A stretch of DNA of 64,000 nucleotides from AC-32 sp963821495 (GTDB lineage Bacteria > Actinomycetota > Thermoleophilia > Gaiellales > Gaiellaceae): contig CAWGEA010000001.1 in the NCBI GenBank assembly GCA_963821495.1, forward strand, positions 62,001 through 126,000. Reading direction: 5' to 3'. A model generated the notes under the pieces. That model made no database searches, was not told the origin of the DNA, and saw only the letters and a list, made by a program, of their open reading frames with translations. Of the stretch, positions 7,016 through 23,262 are shown one piece after another. The stretch's first letter is position 1; every line of letters starts with the position of its first letter. The translations under genes were made by a program, and so were the position numbers.

Positions 7016-7546
7016 TTGTTCCGCTGGTACGCGATCAACACCTACTCCGGGCACGAGAACAAGGTCAAGACGAACCTCGAGCACCGCATCGACTCGATGG
7101 CGCAGCAGACGCGCTTCCGCCGCGTGGTCGTCCCGACCGAGCAGGTCGTCGAGACGAAGGACGGCCAGAAGGTGCAGACCGAGAAGCGGATTCTGCCGGG
7201 CTACGTGCTCGTGAACATGGACCTGAACGACGAGGCGTGGACGGTCGTGAAGAACACGCCCGGCGTGACGGGCTTCGTCGGCGCCGGCTCCAAGCCCGTC
7301 CCGCTCTCGCAGGGCGAGGTCGACCGCATCCTGCGCACCGGCGCAGCCACCGGCGAGCGGCCGCGCGCCCAGGTCGAGTTCTCGCTGGGCGAGTCGGTGA
7401 AGGTAACCTCCGGCCCGCTCTCCGACTTCGACGGCGAGATCGTCGACGTCAACCCCGACCAGCAGAAGCTGAAGGTGCTCGTCGACATCTTCGAGCGCCA
7501 GGTTCCAGTGGAGCTCGGCTTCGACCAGGTCAAGAAGATCGACTGA
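7016..7546 (+). CDS. nusG: Transcription termination/antitermination protein NusG
   Basis: A 176-residue NusG with the NGN domain (WYAINTYSGHENKV at residues 4-17; ILPGYVLVNM) and a C-terminal KOW domain (GESVKVTSGPLSDFDGEI). The TTG start gives the expected N-terminus MFRWYAINTYSG; it directly follows the TAG of the upstream mini-ORF. NusG links RNA polymerase to Rho and to the ribosome. Confidence 0.95.
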   Translation: MFRWYAINTYSGHENKVKTNLEHRIDSMAQQTRFRRVVVPTEQVVETKDGQKVQTEKRILPGYVLVNMDLNDEAWTVVKNTPGVTGFVGAGSKPVPLSQGEVDRILRTGAATGERPRAQVEFSLGESVKVTSGPLSDFDGEIVDVNPDQQKLKVLVDIFERQVPVELGFDQVKKID

Positions 7547-7551
7547 GGCTC

Positions 7552-7977
7552 ATGGCGAAGAAGGTTCTGACACTGATCAAGCTGCAGATCCCGGGCGGGC
7601 AGGCAAACCCTGCGCCGCCGGTCGGTCCTGCGCTCGGCCAGCACGGCGTTAACATCATGGAGTTCTGCAAGGCCTTCAACGCGCAGACCGCGCAGGAGAA
7701 CGGACGCATCACCCCGGTCGAGATCACGGTCTACGAGGACCGCTCGTTCGACTTCATCACCAAGACGCCCCCGGCCGCCGTCCTAATCAAGGAGGCGCTG
7801 CGGCTGGAGAAGGGCTCGGGGGAGCCGAACCGGGAGAAGGTCGGCCGGCTCACGCGCGCCCAGCTGCAGTCGATCGCAGAGGCGAAGATGCCCGACCTCA
7901 ACGCCCGCGACGTGGAGCACGCGATGCTGATCGTCGCAGGGACGGCGCGGTCCATGGGAGTGGAAACGGACCTTTGA
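7552..7977 (+). CDS. rplK: Large ribosomal subunit protein uL11
   Basis: A 141-residue L11 of normal length. The N-terminal LQIPGGQANPAPPVGPALG loop is the thiostrepton/EF-G contact region, and the C-terminal rRNA-binding domain ends SMGVETDL. It follows nusG by five bases. Confidence 0.97.
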   Translation: MAKKVLTLIKLQIPGGQANPAPPVGPALGQHGVNIMEFCKAFNAQTAQENGRITPVEITVYEDRSFDFITKTPPAAVLIKEALRLEKGSGEPNREKVGRLTRAQLQSIAEAKMPDLNARDVEHAMLIVAGTARSMGVETDL

Positions 7978-7993
7978 TGTCGGTCACCTTCCG

Positions 7994-8737
7994 ATGAGCC
8001 AGCACGGCAAGAACTACCGCAACGCGCGCGCGCAGGTCGACCGCGAGCGTCTCTACTCGCCGGTCGAGGCGGTGCGGCTGCTGAAGGACGCCGAGACGGC
8101 GAAGTTCGACGAGACCGTCGAGGCGCATTTCAACCTCGGGCTGAACGTGCGCCATGCCGAACAGCAGCTGCGCGGCACGCTGATGCTCCCGCACGGAACG
8201 GGCCGCGAGATGCGCGTCGCGGTCTTTGCCGACGGCGAGAAGGCCCGCGAGGCCGAGGAGGCCGGAGCAGATGTGGTCGGCACGGCCGATCTCGCGTCGA
8301 AGATCGAGGAGGGCTTCGACGACTTCGACGTCGCCGTCGCCACGCCCGACCAGATGGGCGTCGTCGGCAAGCTCGGCCGCATCCTGGGCCCACGCGGGAA
8401 GATGCCGAACCCCAAGACCGGGACCGTCACGATGGACGTCGGCAAGGCCGTCCGCGAGGCGAAAGCAGGCAAGCTCGAGTACCGCACCGACCGCGGCGCC
8501 AACGTCCACGTCACGATCGGCAAGAAGAGCTTCGACGAGCGGCAGCTGCTCGAGAACTACGCGGCGCTGATCGACGAGATCCTGCGCGCCAAGCCGGCCG
8601 CCGCGAAGGGCCGCTACATCAAGACTGTTACCCTGACCAGCACGATGGGCCCCGGGATCCACGTCGACCCGGCGCGGACGAGGGGCATCGTCGAGGAACT
8701 CGAAGGAGAGCCCGCAGTAGAAGCAGTGACCGCGTAG
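7994..8737 (+). CDS. rplA: Large ribosomal subunit protein uL1
   Basis: A 247-residue L1 of the L1 stalk. Recognised by LPHGTGREMRVAVFADG and LGRILGPRGKMPNPKTGTV (rRNA binding loop). Seventeen bases separate it from rplK and no strong Shine-Dalgarno is seen, so translation is probably coupled to rplK. Confidence 0.97.
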   Translation: MSQHGKNYRNARAQVDRERLYSPVEAVRLLKDAETAKFDETVEAHFNLGLNVRHAEQQLRGTLMLPHGTGREMRVAVFADGEKAREAEEAGADVVGTADLASKIEEGFDDFDVAVATPDQMGVVGKLGRILGPRGKMPNPKTGTVTMDVGKAVREAKAGKLEYRTDRGANVHVTIGKKSFDERQLLENYAALIDEILRAKPAAAKGRYIKTVTLTSTMGPGIHVDPARTRGIVEELEGEPAVEAVTA

Positions 8738-8741
8738 AGCC

Positions 8742-8846
8742 CCGGCCGAAGACCGCTGGCAGCCGCAAGGCAGAAGACCAGTCGAGGCGGGAGCGAGGAA
8801 GGCATTGTCCCTCTCCGAGCCCGCCTGCGCGCGCGGGCTCGTTTCG
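8742..8846 (+). ncRNA. Ribosomal protein L10 leader with terminator-like hairpin
   Basis: The rplA-rplJ gap holds the characteristic L10 leader core (CCGAAGACCGCTGGCAGCCG from 8745, then CAAGGCAGAAGACC), the binding site of the L10-L7/L12 complex used for autogenous control. It is followed by a stable hairpin, GAGCCCGC (8817-8824) pairing with GCGGGCTC (8833-8840), and GTTTCGT. That hairpin may be an attenuator or may present the ribosome binding site. The leader class was recognised by its conserved loops, not by a covariance search. Confidence 0.8.
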
Positions 8847-8863
8847 TGAGGAGAGGCGATGCG

Positions 8864-9553
8864 ATGCTGAGATCCGAGAAAGAGCGAGTCGTCGAGCAGC
8901 TGGCCGAGCGCCTGCGCTCGAGCGAGACCCTGATGGTCGCCGACTACCGCGGCCTGACGATGCCCGAGATCGACGAGCTGCGCAGCCGCCTGCTCGAGGC
9001 GGGCGCGCGCTTCACGGTCGTGAAGAACACGCTCACGCGGCGCGCCGCCGAGCAGGCCGGCACGACCGACGTGCTCGAGCTGATCGACGGCCCGACCGCG
9101 ATTGCGTTCCTCGAGGCCGACGGCGACCCCGTCGCGGTGGCGAAGGTGCTGAACGAGACCGCGCGGGCGAAGGAGGTGCTCGTCATCCGCGGCGGCGTGC
9201 TGGAAGGCACCGTCGTCGGCGACGCCGAGATCAAGCGGCTCGCGACGCTGCCGCCGGCGGAGCAGCTGCGCGCGCAGCTCGCGGGCGTCGTCTTCGCGCC
9301 GCTGACGACCGTGGTCGGGCTCTTCGCGGCCCCGCTGCGCGACCTCGTCGGCATCATCGACGCGCGCATCCGCCAGCTCGAGGAGCAGGGTGAGGTGGTG
9401 CCGGAGCCGGAAGCCGAGGCGGAGACCGAGGCGGCCGCCGAGGCCGAGGCACCGGCAGAGGAAACAACCGAAGAGCAGTCCGAAGAGCCGTCGGCAGAGG
9501 CCGAGGAAGCCAGGCCGGAGGCGGACCAAGAGGAGGAGCAGCAGGATGGCTAA
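8864..9553 (+). CDS. rplJ: Large ribosomal subunit protein uL10 with acidic tail
   Basis: A 229-residue L10 (usual length about 165-175). The core (VADYRGLTMPEIDELR; ARFTVVKNTLTRRA) is normal; after about residue 175 it has a Glu/Ala-rich tail of about 55 residues. ATG 8864 is chosen over GTG 8846 because GAGGAGAGG lies seven bases before it. The gene overlaps rplL by eight bases, as expected for coupled synthesis of the stalk proteins. Confidence 0.94.
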   Translation: MLRSEKERVVEQLAERLRSSETLMVADYRGLTMPEIDELRSRLLEAGARFTVVKNTLTRRAAEQAGTTDVLELIDGPTAIAFLEADGDPVAVAKVLNETARAKEVLVIRGGVLEGTVVGDAEIKRLATLPPAEQLRAQLAGVVFAPLTTVVGLFAAPLRDLVGIIDARIRQLEEQGEVVPEPEAEAETEAAAEAEAPAEETTEEQSEEPSAEAEEARPEADQEEEQQDG

Positions 9554-9941
9554 GACCGATACCGACAAGCTCGTCGAGACCCTGGGCGGCATGACCGTCC
9601 TCGACCTCGTCGAGCTGAAGAACAAGCTCGAGGAGGAGTGGGGCGTCAGCGCCGCGGCTCCGGTCGCGGTGGCCGCGCCGGGCGGTGCTCCCGCCGCGGG
9701 CGGCGACGGCGCGGCCGCCGCGGAGGAGAAGTCCTCGTTCGACGTCGTGCTCACCGGGGCCGGCGACAAGAAGATCCAGGTGATCAAGGTCGTCCGCGCG
9801 ATCACGGGCCTCGGCCTGAAGGAGGCCAAGGATCTGGTCGACGGGGCGCCCAACCCGGTGAAGGAAGGTGTCGCCCAGGACGAGGCCGACCAGATCAAGG
9901 CGCAGCTCGAGGAGGCAGGCGCCACGGTCGAGGTCAAGTAG
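9546..9941 (+). CDS. rplL: Large ribosomal subunit protein bL12 (L7/L12)
   Basis: A 131-residue L7/L12: N-terminal dimerisation helices, Ala/Gly-rich hinge (about residues 38-60), and the conserved C-terminal domain (SFDVVLTGAGDKKIQVIKVV; GLGLKEAKDLVDGAP) that recruits translational GTPases. It overlaps the rplJ stop and is followed by a strong terminator. Confidence 0.97.
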   Translation: MAKTDTDKLVETLGGMTVLDLVELKNKLEEEWGVSAAAPVAVAAPGGAPAAGGDGAAAAEEKSSFDVVLTGAGDKKIQVIKVVRAITGLGLKEAKDLVDGAPNPVKEGVAQDEADQIKAQLEEAGATVEVK

Positions 9942-9963
9942 CGCGGCCTCGTTTGCGAGCCTG

Positions 9964-9997
9964 GGAAGGGCCGCGAAAGCGGCCCTTCCGGCTTTTC
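9964..9997 (+). terminator. Rho-independent terminator after rplL
   Basis: GGAAGGGCCGC (9964-9974), loop GAAA, GCGGCCCTTCC (9979-9989), then GGCTTTTC. An 11-bp GC-rich stem with a GNRA loop and a short T run. Confidence 0.9.
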
Positions 9998-10130
9998 GGG
10001 GCCGGTTTGTAAGCCGCCGGTAAGGGTTCCTCCCTCGTCTCAGTGATTTCCGCGACCAACGCGCAGGAACGGCCCGAGAACACCGTCAGTTGGGCGTAAC
10101 CCCCAAACCCCCAAGACGGAGGTAACCCAC

Positions 10131-10574
10131 ATGCGGTTCCGGATTCTCGTGCTGGCGCTGGTCTCGGCGCTCGTCGTGGTCTCTGCGGCGGTCGCGAAGG
10201 ACCATCCGGGCAAGGGCTCGAAGCCGAAGAGCGGCCCCGGCTGCAAGCCGGCGGTGACGGTCATGCTCGCCGGCACGCTCGCGGCCGACGTCGACCCGCA
10301 GGACGGCGACACGTCGTTGGTGCTGACGGTGCTGCGCTCGAATCGCCACGGCCGCGCGTACAAGCAGGCCGGCACGGCGACGATTCTGGTCGACGCGAAG
10401 ACGCGTGTCCGGCGCGAAGGAGCCAAGAACCTCGGCGCGCTCGCCCCGAACGACCGCGTCCACGTGACGGCGAAGGCCTGCAAGGCCGACCTGAAGAACG
10501 GCGGGATGCCGGATCTCACCGCGCGCAAGCTCGGCGCGCACCCTGCGGCGGCACCCGCAGAGCCGAGCTCCTAG
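10131..10574 (+). CDS. Small secreted protein of unknown function
   Basis: A 147-residue protein with a clear Sec signal (MRFRILVLALVSALVVVSAA, cleavage near AVAKD). The mature part is small and mostly beta-like, with TVMLAGTLAADVDPQDG and a repeat-like VLVDAKTRVRREG and NDRVHVTAKACKADL. This recalls small OB-like DUF5666-type secreted domains, but I cannot assign a family. GGAGGT lies eight bases before the ATG. It stands alone between the rplL terminator and rpoB. Confidence 0.75.
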   Translation: MRFRILVLALVSALVVVSAAVAKDHPGKGSKPKSGPGCKPAVTVMLAGTLAADVDPQDGDTSLVLTVLRSNRHGRAYKQAGTATILVDAKTRVRREGAKNLGALAPNDRVHVTAKACKADLKNGGMPDLTARKLGAHPAAAPAEPSS

Positions 10575-10786
10575 CTCTCGGCAGCAGTGGCCAGGGGCGT
10601 CCGAAAAGGGCGCCTCTGGCGCTCCTCCGACGCCTCCTCTATAGTTTCGGAGCCAGCCGGGGACCTATTGGTCGCCGCAGTTTGCGCAGCCCCCTCGTAG
10701 TTCGCTATTCTTGGCGGTTCCGCGCCGACGTTCGCCTGTTCGCATTTCGAAGTTCATCTCATAGCCGTTAAGGGAGGCACCCAGAC
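10575..10786 (+). promoter_or_regulatory. Upstream region and leader of rpoBC
   Basis: This gap starts with a hairpin (CCAGGGGCG at about 10590 pairing with CGCCTCTGG near 10619) that may end the preceding gene. A likely -10 box TATAGT is at 10640-10645, without a good -35. The remaining ~140 bases form an untranslated leader that ends in GGGAGG before the TTG of rpoB. I see no recognised riboswitch in it. Confidence 0.45.
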
Positions 10787-14422
<3,636 letters not shown>

Positions 14423-14442
14423 CTGCGGGGCGAAGGAGAGCC

Positions 14443-19023
<4,581 letters not shown>

Positions 19024-19034
19024 TCCAGATCGCA

Positions 19035-19068
19035 GCCACGAGGGCGGCCAAACGGCCGCCCTCGTGGC
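19035..19068 (+). terminator. Terminator-type hairpin after rpoC
   Basis: GCCACGAGGGCGGCC (19035-19049), loop AAAC, and the exact complement 19054-19068: a perfect 15-bp stem. There is no T tract, which is common for actinobacterial terminators. Confidence 0.8.
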
Positions 19069-19223
19069 ATCTCGCCCGTTCTCGGCCGCCTTGAGCGAGA
19101 CGATGGCGCCGGATCAAGGGGGTCGGCATGTGGGCGGGACGGCTGCGCGCGACCGGCCTCGTGTGGGCGCCGGGGGCCTCGCAGAGGCTGATGCCAGAGG
19201 CTGCTACCTTGGGGCAGGGTCAC

Positions 19224-20960
19224 GTGAAGAGGCTGCTGGTCATCCTGCTCGCCGCCTGCGCGTGCTTCGCCGCTGCGCCGCATCGCGCCGCCGCGGCCGA
19301 CACGTGCGGGATCCCGAACCGGGGCACGCTCTGGGTCGACTTCGCCGACGGCTCCGTGCCGTTCTGGCAGGTCTTCGCCAGGCCCGGCGTGATCGCGGCC
19401 GCGGCGAACTTCATCTACCCGCCGCAGCTGCGGGCGATGGGCGCTCGGACGATCTACTGGGACATGAACTTCCGGCTGCGGGTCGGGACGCCGCTCGCGC
19501 CATTCGACCCGGGAGTCGTGATCAACCGCGCGAACCGCCTGTACTCGACGGCCGCGACGTCGAGCGGCTGCACGCGGCCGATGATCGCGGAGAACGAGCT
19601 CAACGGCGCCAGCACGCTGACGCCGTGGAGCATGTCGAACGCGCAGTACCGGCGGAACGTGATGATCTACATGCAGACGCTGTCCGCCCTGGGCGCGCGG
19701 CCGGTCATCCTCGTTCCGAGCGCTCCGTACATGGGCGGCGAGTCGGCCGACTGGTGGCGGCAGCTCTCGCAGTACGCCGACGTCGTGCGCGAGTCGTACT
19801 TCGCCGCGCCGAAGGTCGCGAAGCAGGGCGCGATCGCCGGCAGCCGGACGCTGCGCGCGATGTTCCGCAAGCGCGTCGCCGAATTCGCCGATGTCGGCAT
19901 TCCCGCGAGCAGGCTCGGGCTGATGCTCGGCTTCCAGACGACGCGTGGCTCGGGCGGCCGCGAGGGCGCGTCGAGGAAGGCGTGGCTCGAGGTGACCAAG
20001 CTGCAGGCGCTCGCGGCGAGGCAGGTCGCCTCCGAGGTCGGGCTGCGCTCGATCTGGTCGTGGGGTTGGGCCGCCTGGAGCGCGGGTGAACGCGACCCAC
20101 TCAAACCCACGGCCGCGTGCGTGTACCTGTGGACGCGCAACCCGAAGCTCTGCGATGCGCCGCACGCGGCCGGGAAGGGCTTCAACGCCTCGCGTACGGA
20201 AGGGCAGCTCATCCTCCCGGCGGGCACGCGCTGCACGCTCTACGGCAGGCGCATCACCGAGAGCACGATCAAGGCGCTGAAGCCGCTGACCGGCGACGCG
20301 GACGTGGCGTTCAGCGCCGCCTTCGCGCGCGCGATCACGACAGCGCAGGTGCCGCTCAAGTCGACACAGGTCCGAGACGCGGAACGTGCGCTCGTCGGGG
20401 CCCGCTTCGGCGGCAGCTACGCGCGCTACGGCGGCGCGCTGGCGAAGAACCACGCGAGCCGGGCCGCCGCGCGCGGGATCGTCGCCGACGAGCTGCGGCG
20501 GCTGGCGCTGGAACGCGGGATGGGCGTCGCGGCCCCGTCGTCAGCGGACGTGCGCGAGTACTACGAGACCTACGGCGGCACGCGCGCGCGGCTCGTCCAG
20601 AGCAAGACGCGGGCGCCGTGGCTCGGGAACCGTACGCGCGGCTTCGCGCTCGACACGGGAGCGCCGCCGCAGCTGTTCTCGATCGCCGAGGGTGGCTGGC
20701 GCAAGGTCAGGACGATGCGCGGCGTCTACGAGGTGCGCGCGCTCGACGCATCGGTCTCGCTGGGCGCGATCCCGCTCGAGCTCGCCCGGCCCGCCGTCGT
20801 GACGGCGCTGCAGGAGCTTGCGCGGGCCGACCGCTACGACTCGTGGTTGCTGGCGCGCGAGCGGGCGCTCGACGAACAGGCGCTCTGCCGACGGGACGTC
20901 CAGCCGCAACCCGGCGTCGTCGACCTCACCGACTACTTGCCGTTCCTGGCGGCCGAGTAG
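19224..20960 (+). CDS. Large secreted protein: glycosidase-like TIM-barrel domain plus SurA-like helical domain
   Basis: A 578-residue secreted protein starting at GTG 19224, where a signal peptide begins (VKRLLVILLAACACFAAAP); the longer ORF adds an unlikely N-terminus. The first ~300 mature residues alternate helices and strands (TIYWDMNF, MIAENELNG, RPVILVPSAPY, RLGLMLGFQTTRG, LRSIWSWGW) like a glycoside-hydrolase barrel, with candidate acids in AENE. The C-terminal ~200 residues (RGIVADELRRLALERGMGV; SSADVREYYETYGG) resemble the helical N-domain of SurA-type chaperones. Enzyme activity is not established. The end overlaps the GGDEF gene on the other strand by 35 bases. Confidence 0.7.
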   Translation: MKRLLVILLAACACFAAAPHRAAAADTCGIPNRGTLWVDFADGSVPFWQVFARPGVIAAAANFIYPPQLRAMGARTIYWDMNFRLRVGTPLAPFDPGVVINRANRLYSTAATSSGCTRPMIAENELNGASTLTPWSMSNAQYRRNVMIYMQTLSALGARPVILVPSAPYMGGESADWWRQLSQYADVVRESYFAAPKVAKQGAIAGSRTLRAMFRKRVAEFADVGIPASRLGLMLGFQTTRGSGGREGASRKAWLEVTKLQALAARQVASEVGLRSIWSWGWAAWSAGERDPLKPTAACVYLWTRNPKLCDAPHAAGKGFNASRTEGQLILPAGTRCTLYGRRITESTIKALKPLTGDADVAFSAAFARAITTAQVPLKSTQVRDAERALVGARFGGSYARYGGALAKNHASRAAARGIVADELRRLALERGMGVAAPSSADVREYYETYGGTRARLVQSKTRAPWLGNRTRGFALDTGAPPQLFSIAEGGWRKVRTMRGVYEVRALDASVSLGAIPLELARPAVVTALQELARADRYDSWLLARERALDEQALCRRDVQPQPGVVDLTDYLPFLAAE

Positions 20961-22131
20961 CGTCGGGCGCCGCCGTTAGTCCCGGCTTGCCCGCCTCGAC
21001 GACCTGGCCCTTCCCTAGCTCCTTGGCGCGGTAGAGCGCCTCGTCGGCTCGCTCGAAGAACGTCGTCGGGTCGTCGCTGGGCTGCAGCTCGGCGATCCCG
21101 GCCGAGATGAAGAGCTGCCCCGCCTGCCCGACGGGCCGTGATGAGACGGCGCCGCGCAGCCGGTGGTAGAGCTGGTCGGCGTCGCTAGCCGAGGACTCCG
21201 GCAGGATCGCCGCGAACTCGTCGCCGCCAACGCGACAGGCGATGTCCGCGGAGCGGACGACGTCGCGCACGCGCTCCGCGGTCTCGGCGAGCACGCCGTC
21301 CCCGGAGAGATGGCCGATGCGGTCGTTGATCGCCTTGAAGTCGTCGAGGTCGAAGATGACCAGCGCGAGCCGCCGCCCGTACCGGTGTGCGCGCGCGACC
21401 TCGCGTGCGAGCGTCTCGTGGAAGTAGCGCCTGTTGTGCAGGCCGGTGAGCGCATCGAGGTCGGCGAGCTGCCGCGCCTCGCGGAAGCGACGCGCGTTCT
21501 CGATCGCGGGGCCGGAGCGCCCGGCGAGCTCCTCGAGCTCGCGGATCGCCTCCTCCTGGAAGCGGTGGCTGGGCGAGCGGCTGTAGATCGCGACAAAGCC
21601 GAGCGTGCCGGCCTCGCCCGGCACGGGCACTGCGAGGCCCGAGTGGACGACGCCCGAGGCTTCGAGCGTCGGCGGGTACTGGTAGACGATCGAGATCGCG
21701 CGCGCCTCGTGGCCGTTGGGCGGGCCCGAGATCGCCTGCCGCTGGGCTTCCTCCGCGGAGAGCCCGACGGTCGCGACGATCGGCTGCTCGCCGCTGCCGC
21801 GGATCGAGACGAGCGCGGCGTCGACGCCCGGGATCGCAGCTCCGGCCTCGAGCGTCCGGGAGAGAACCTCGTCGAGGTCGATCGACGCGCCGAGCTCCCC
21901 GAGGAAGCGGTTGCGGCGGCTTTCCTCCCGGACGCGCTCGAGCGCCTCGGAGAGCTCGCGCACCGTGCCCTCCAGGCGCAGGCTCAGCTCGGAGACGAGC
22001 GCGAGCACCTGCTGCCGCTCGGCGCGGCCGCGCCGCCTCGCGCGGACGACGACGAATAGGAGAGCGAGCGCAAGCGCCGACCCCACGCCGAGCGCGACGA
22101 GCGCGTTCGTGGCCGTCAGCGCTCCCACCAT
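20926..22131 (-). CDS. Membrane-anchored GAF-GGDEF diguanylate cyclase
   Basis: A 401-residue protein: one N-terminal membrane helix (residues ~10-30), a coiled coil, a GAF-like sensor domain (about 75-215) and a GGDEF domain (about 230-375). The active-site loop CRVGGDEFAAILPE is intact. An RSAD motif five residues before GGDEF is the RxxD inhibitory site, so product inhibition by c-di-GMP is expected. DALTGLHNRRYF and FDLDDFKAINDRIGH are canonical. GAGGGAGG precedes the ATG. A role in switching surface and pilus behaviour is plausible but inferred. Confidence 0.93.
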   Translation of the reverse strand: MVGALTATNALVALGVGSALALALLFVVVRARRRGRAERQQVLALVSELSLRLEGTVRELSEALERVREESRRNRFLGELGASIDLDEVLSRTLEAGAAIPGVDAALVSIRGSGEQPIVATVGLSAEEAQRQAISGPPNGHEARAISIVYQYPPTLEASGVVHSGLAVPVPGEAGTLGFVAIYSRSPSHRFQEEAIRELEELAGRSGPAIENARRFREARQLADLDALTGLHNRRYFHETLAREVARAHRYGRRLALVIFDLDDFKAINDRIGHLSGDGVLAETAERVRDVVRSADIACRVGGDEFAAILPESSASDADQLYHRLRGAVSSRPVGQAGQLFISAGIAELQPSDDPTTFFERADEALYRAKELGKGQVVEAGKPGLTAAPDATRPPGTASSR

Positions 22132-22314
22132 CGCCTCCCTCGTTCGGTTCTTCGCCGTGCCCGGATACGACCCCAGAAACGCCGGGCCGTCTCACTGTAG
22201 AGCGGTGCGAGGCCGCAAGCTACGGCTTGAAAACGATAAAACTACTTGATCCGAAGCGCACGAGCCGGGGCCGTCGAAGACCCCGAACCCGCGGAGCCAT
22301 GCGCATTTTGCCGT

Positions 22315-22344
22315 TTGACGTTGGGGGGTGAGCTTCGCTACCAT
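22315..22344 (+). promoter_or_regulatory. Promoter of the rpsL (str/S10) operon
   Basis: TTGACG (22315-22320), an 18-base spacer and TACCAT (22339-22344). It is the best primary-sigma promoter in this part of the window and sits about 70 bases before rpsL. Confidence 0.75.
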
Positions 22345-22352
22345 CCTCACCC

Positions 22353-22391
22353 GGTTGGCAGGGCGCCAAGCCCCGCCAGCCTTTGTTGTGT
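22353..22391 (+). terminator. Terminator-like hairpin in the rpsL leader (attenuator candidate)
   Basis: GGTTGGCAGGGC (22353-22364), loop GCCAA, GCCCCGCCAGCC (22370-22381), one A-C mismatch, followed by TTTGTTGTGT. It begins a few bases after the expected transcription start, in a leader that also holds AAGGAG before rpsL, so premature termination could regulate the operon. Confidence 0.55.
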
Positions 22392-22415
22392 CAGCGCCCA
22401 TCTAGCAAGGAGCAC

Positions 22416-22787
22416 ATGCCGACCGTCAATCAGCTGGTCCGGAAGGGCAGGGTCGCGCCGAAGGCGAAGATGAAGACCCCTGCGCTCCGCGGCGCGCCGC
22501 AGAAGCGCGGCGTCTGCACGCGCGTGTACACGACCACCCCGAAGAAGCCGAACTCGGCTCTGCGGAAGGTCGCGCGTGTCCGCCTGACCAACGGCATGGA
22601 GGTCGGCGCGTACATCCCGGGCGAGGGCCACAACCTTCAGGAGCATTCGGTCGTCCTCGTCAGGGGCGGCCGTGTCAAGGACCTGCCGGGCTTCCGCTAC
22701 AAGGTGATCCGCGGCGGCCTCGACGCCTCCGGTGTCGGCGACCGCAAGCAGGGGCGCTCGAAGTACGGCGCGAAGCGGGGCAGCTGA
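22416..22787 (+). CDS. rpsL: Small ribosomal subunit protein uS12
   Basis: A 123-residue S12 starting MPTVNQLVRKGR with AAGGAG four bases upstream. The decoding loop TTTPKKPNSALRK and GRVKDLPGFRYKVIRGGLDA are present, with Lys at the positions linked to streptomycin sensitivity. Its TGA overlaps the rpsG ATG by one base. Confidence 0.97.
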   Translation: MPTVNQLVRKGRVAPKAKMKTPALRGAPQKRGVCTRVYTTTPKKPNSALRKVARVRLTNGMEVGAYIPGEGHNLQEHSVVLVRGGRVKDLPGFRYKVIRGGLDASGVGDRKQGRSKYGAKRGS

Positions 22788-23257
22788 TGCCGCGGCGCGC
22801 GACGATCCAACCCCGGCCGCTCGAGCCGGATCCCCTCTACAGCTCGCGCCTGGTCACCCAGGTGATCAACAAGGTGATGACGCGCGGCAAGAAGTCGACC
22901 GCCGAGAAGATCGTCTACCGGGCGCTGGACCGGGTCGGCGAGCAGACCGGCAAGCCGCCGGTCGAGGTGCTCGAGCAGGCGATCAAGACCGTCACGCCGG
23001 TGCTCGAGGTGCGCTCGCGCCGCGTGGGCGGCGCGAACTACCAGGTGCCCGTCGAGGTGCCGCAGAACCGCGCGCGCACGCTGGCGGTGCGCTGGCTCGT
23101 GACGTTCGCGCGCGACCGCCGCGAGAAGCAGATGTCGGACAAGCTGGCCGGCGAGATCCTGGACGCCCTCAACCAGCAGGGCGGCGCGTTCAAGCGCAAG
23201 GACGACCTCTACCGGATGGCGCAGGCGAACAAGGCCTTCGCGCACTACAGGTGGTAG
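22787..23257 (+). CDS. rpsG: Small ribosomal subunit protein uS7
   Basis: A 156-residue S7 of normal length; MPRRATIQPRPLEPDPLY start, KKSTAEKIVYRAL and VGGANYQVPVEVPQNR motifs. Primary 16S rRNA binder in the 30S head. Coupled to rpsL. Confidence 0.97.
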   Translation: MPRRATIQPRPLEPDPLYSSRLVTQVINKVMTRGKKSTAEKIVYRALDRVGEQTGKPPVEVLEQAIKTVTPVLEVRSRRVGGANYQVPVEVPQNRARTLAVRWLVTFARDRREKQMSDKLAGEILDALNQQGGAFKRKDDLYRMAQANKAFAHYRW

Positions 23258-23262
23258 CTGCT

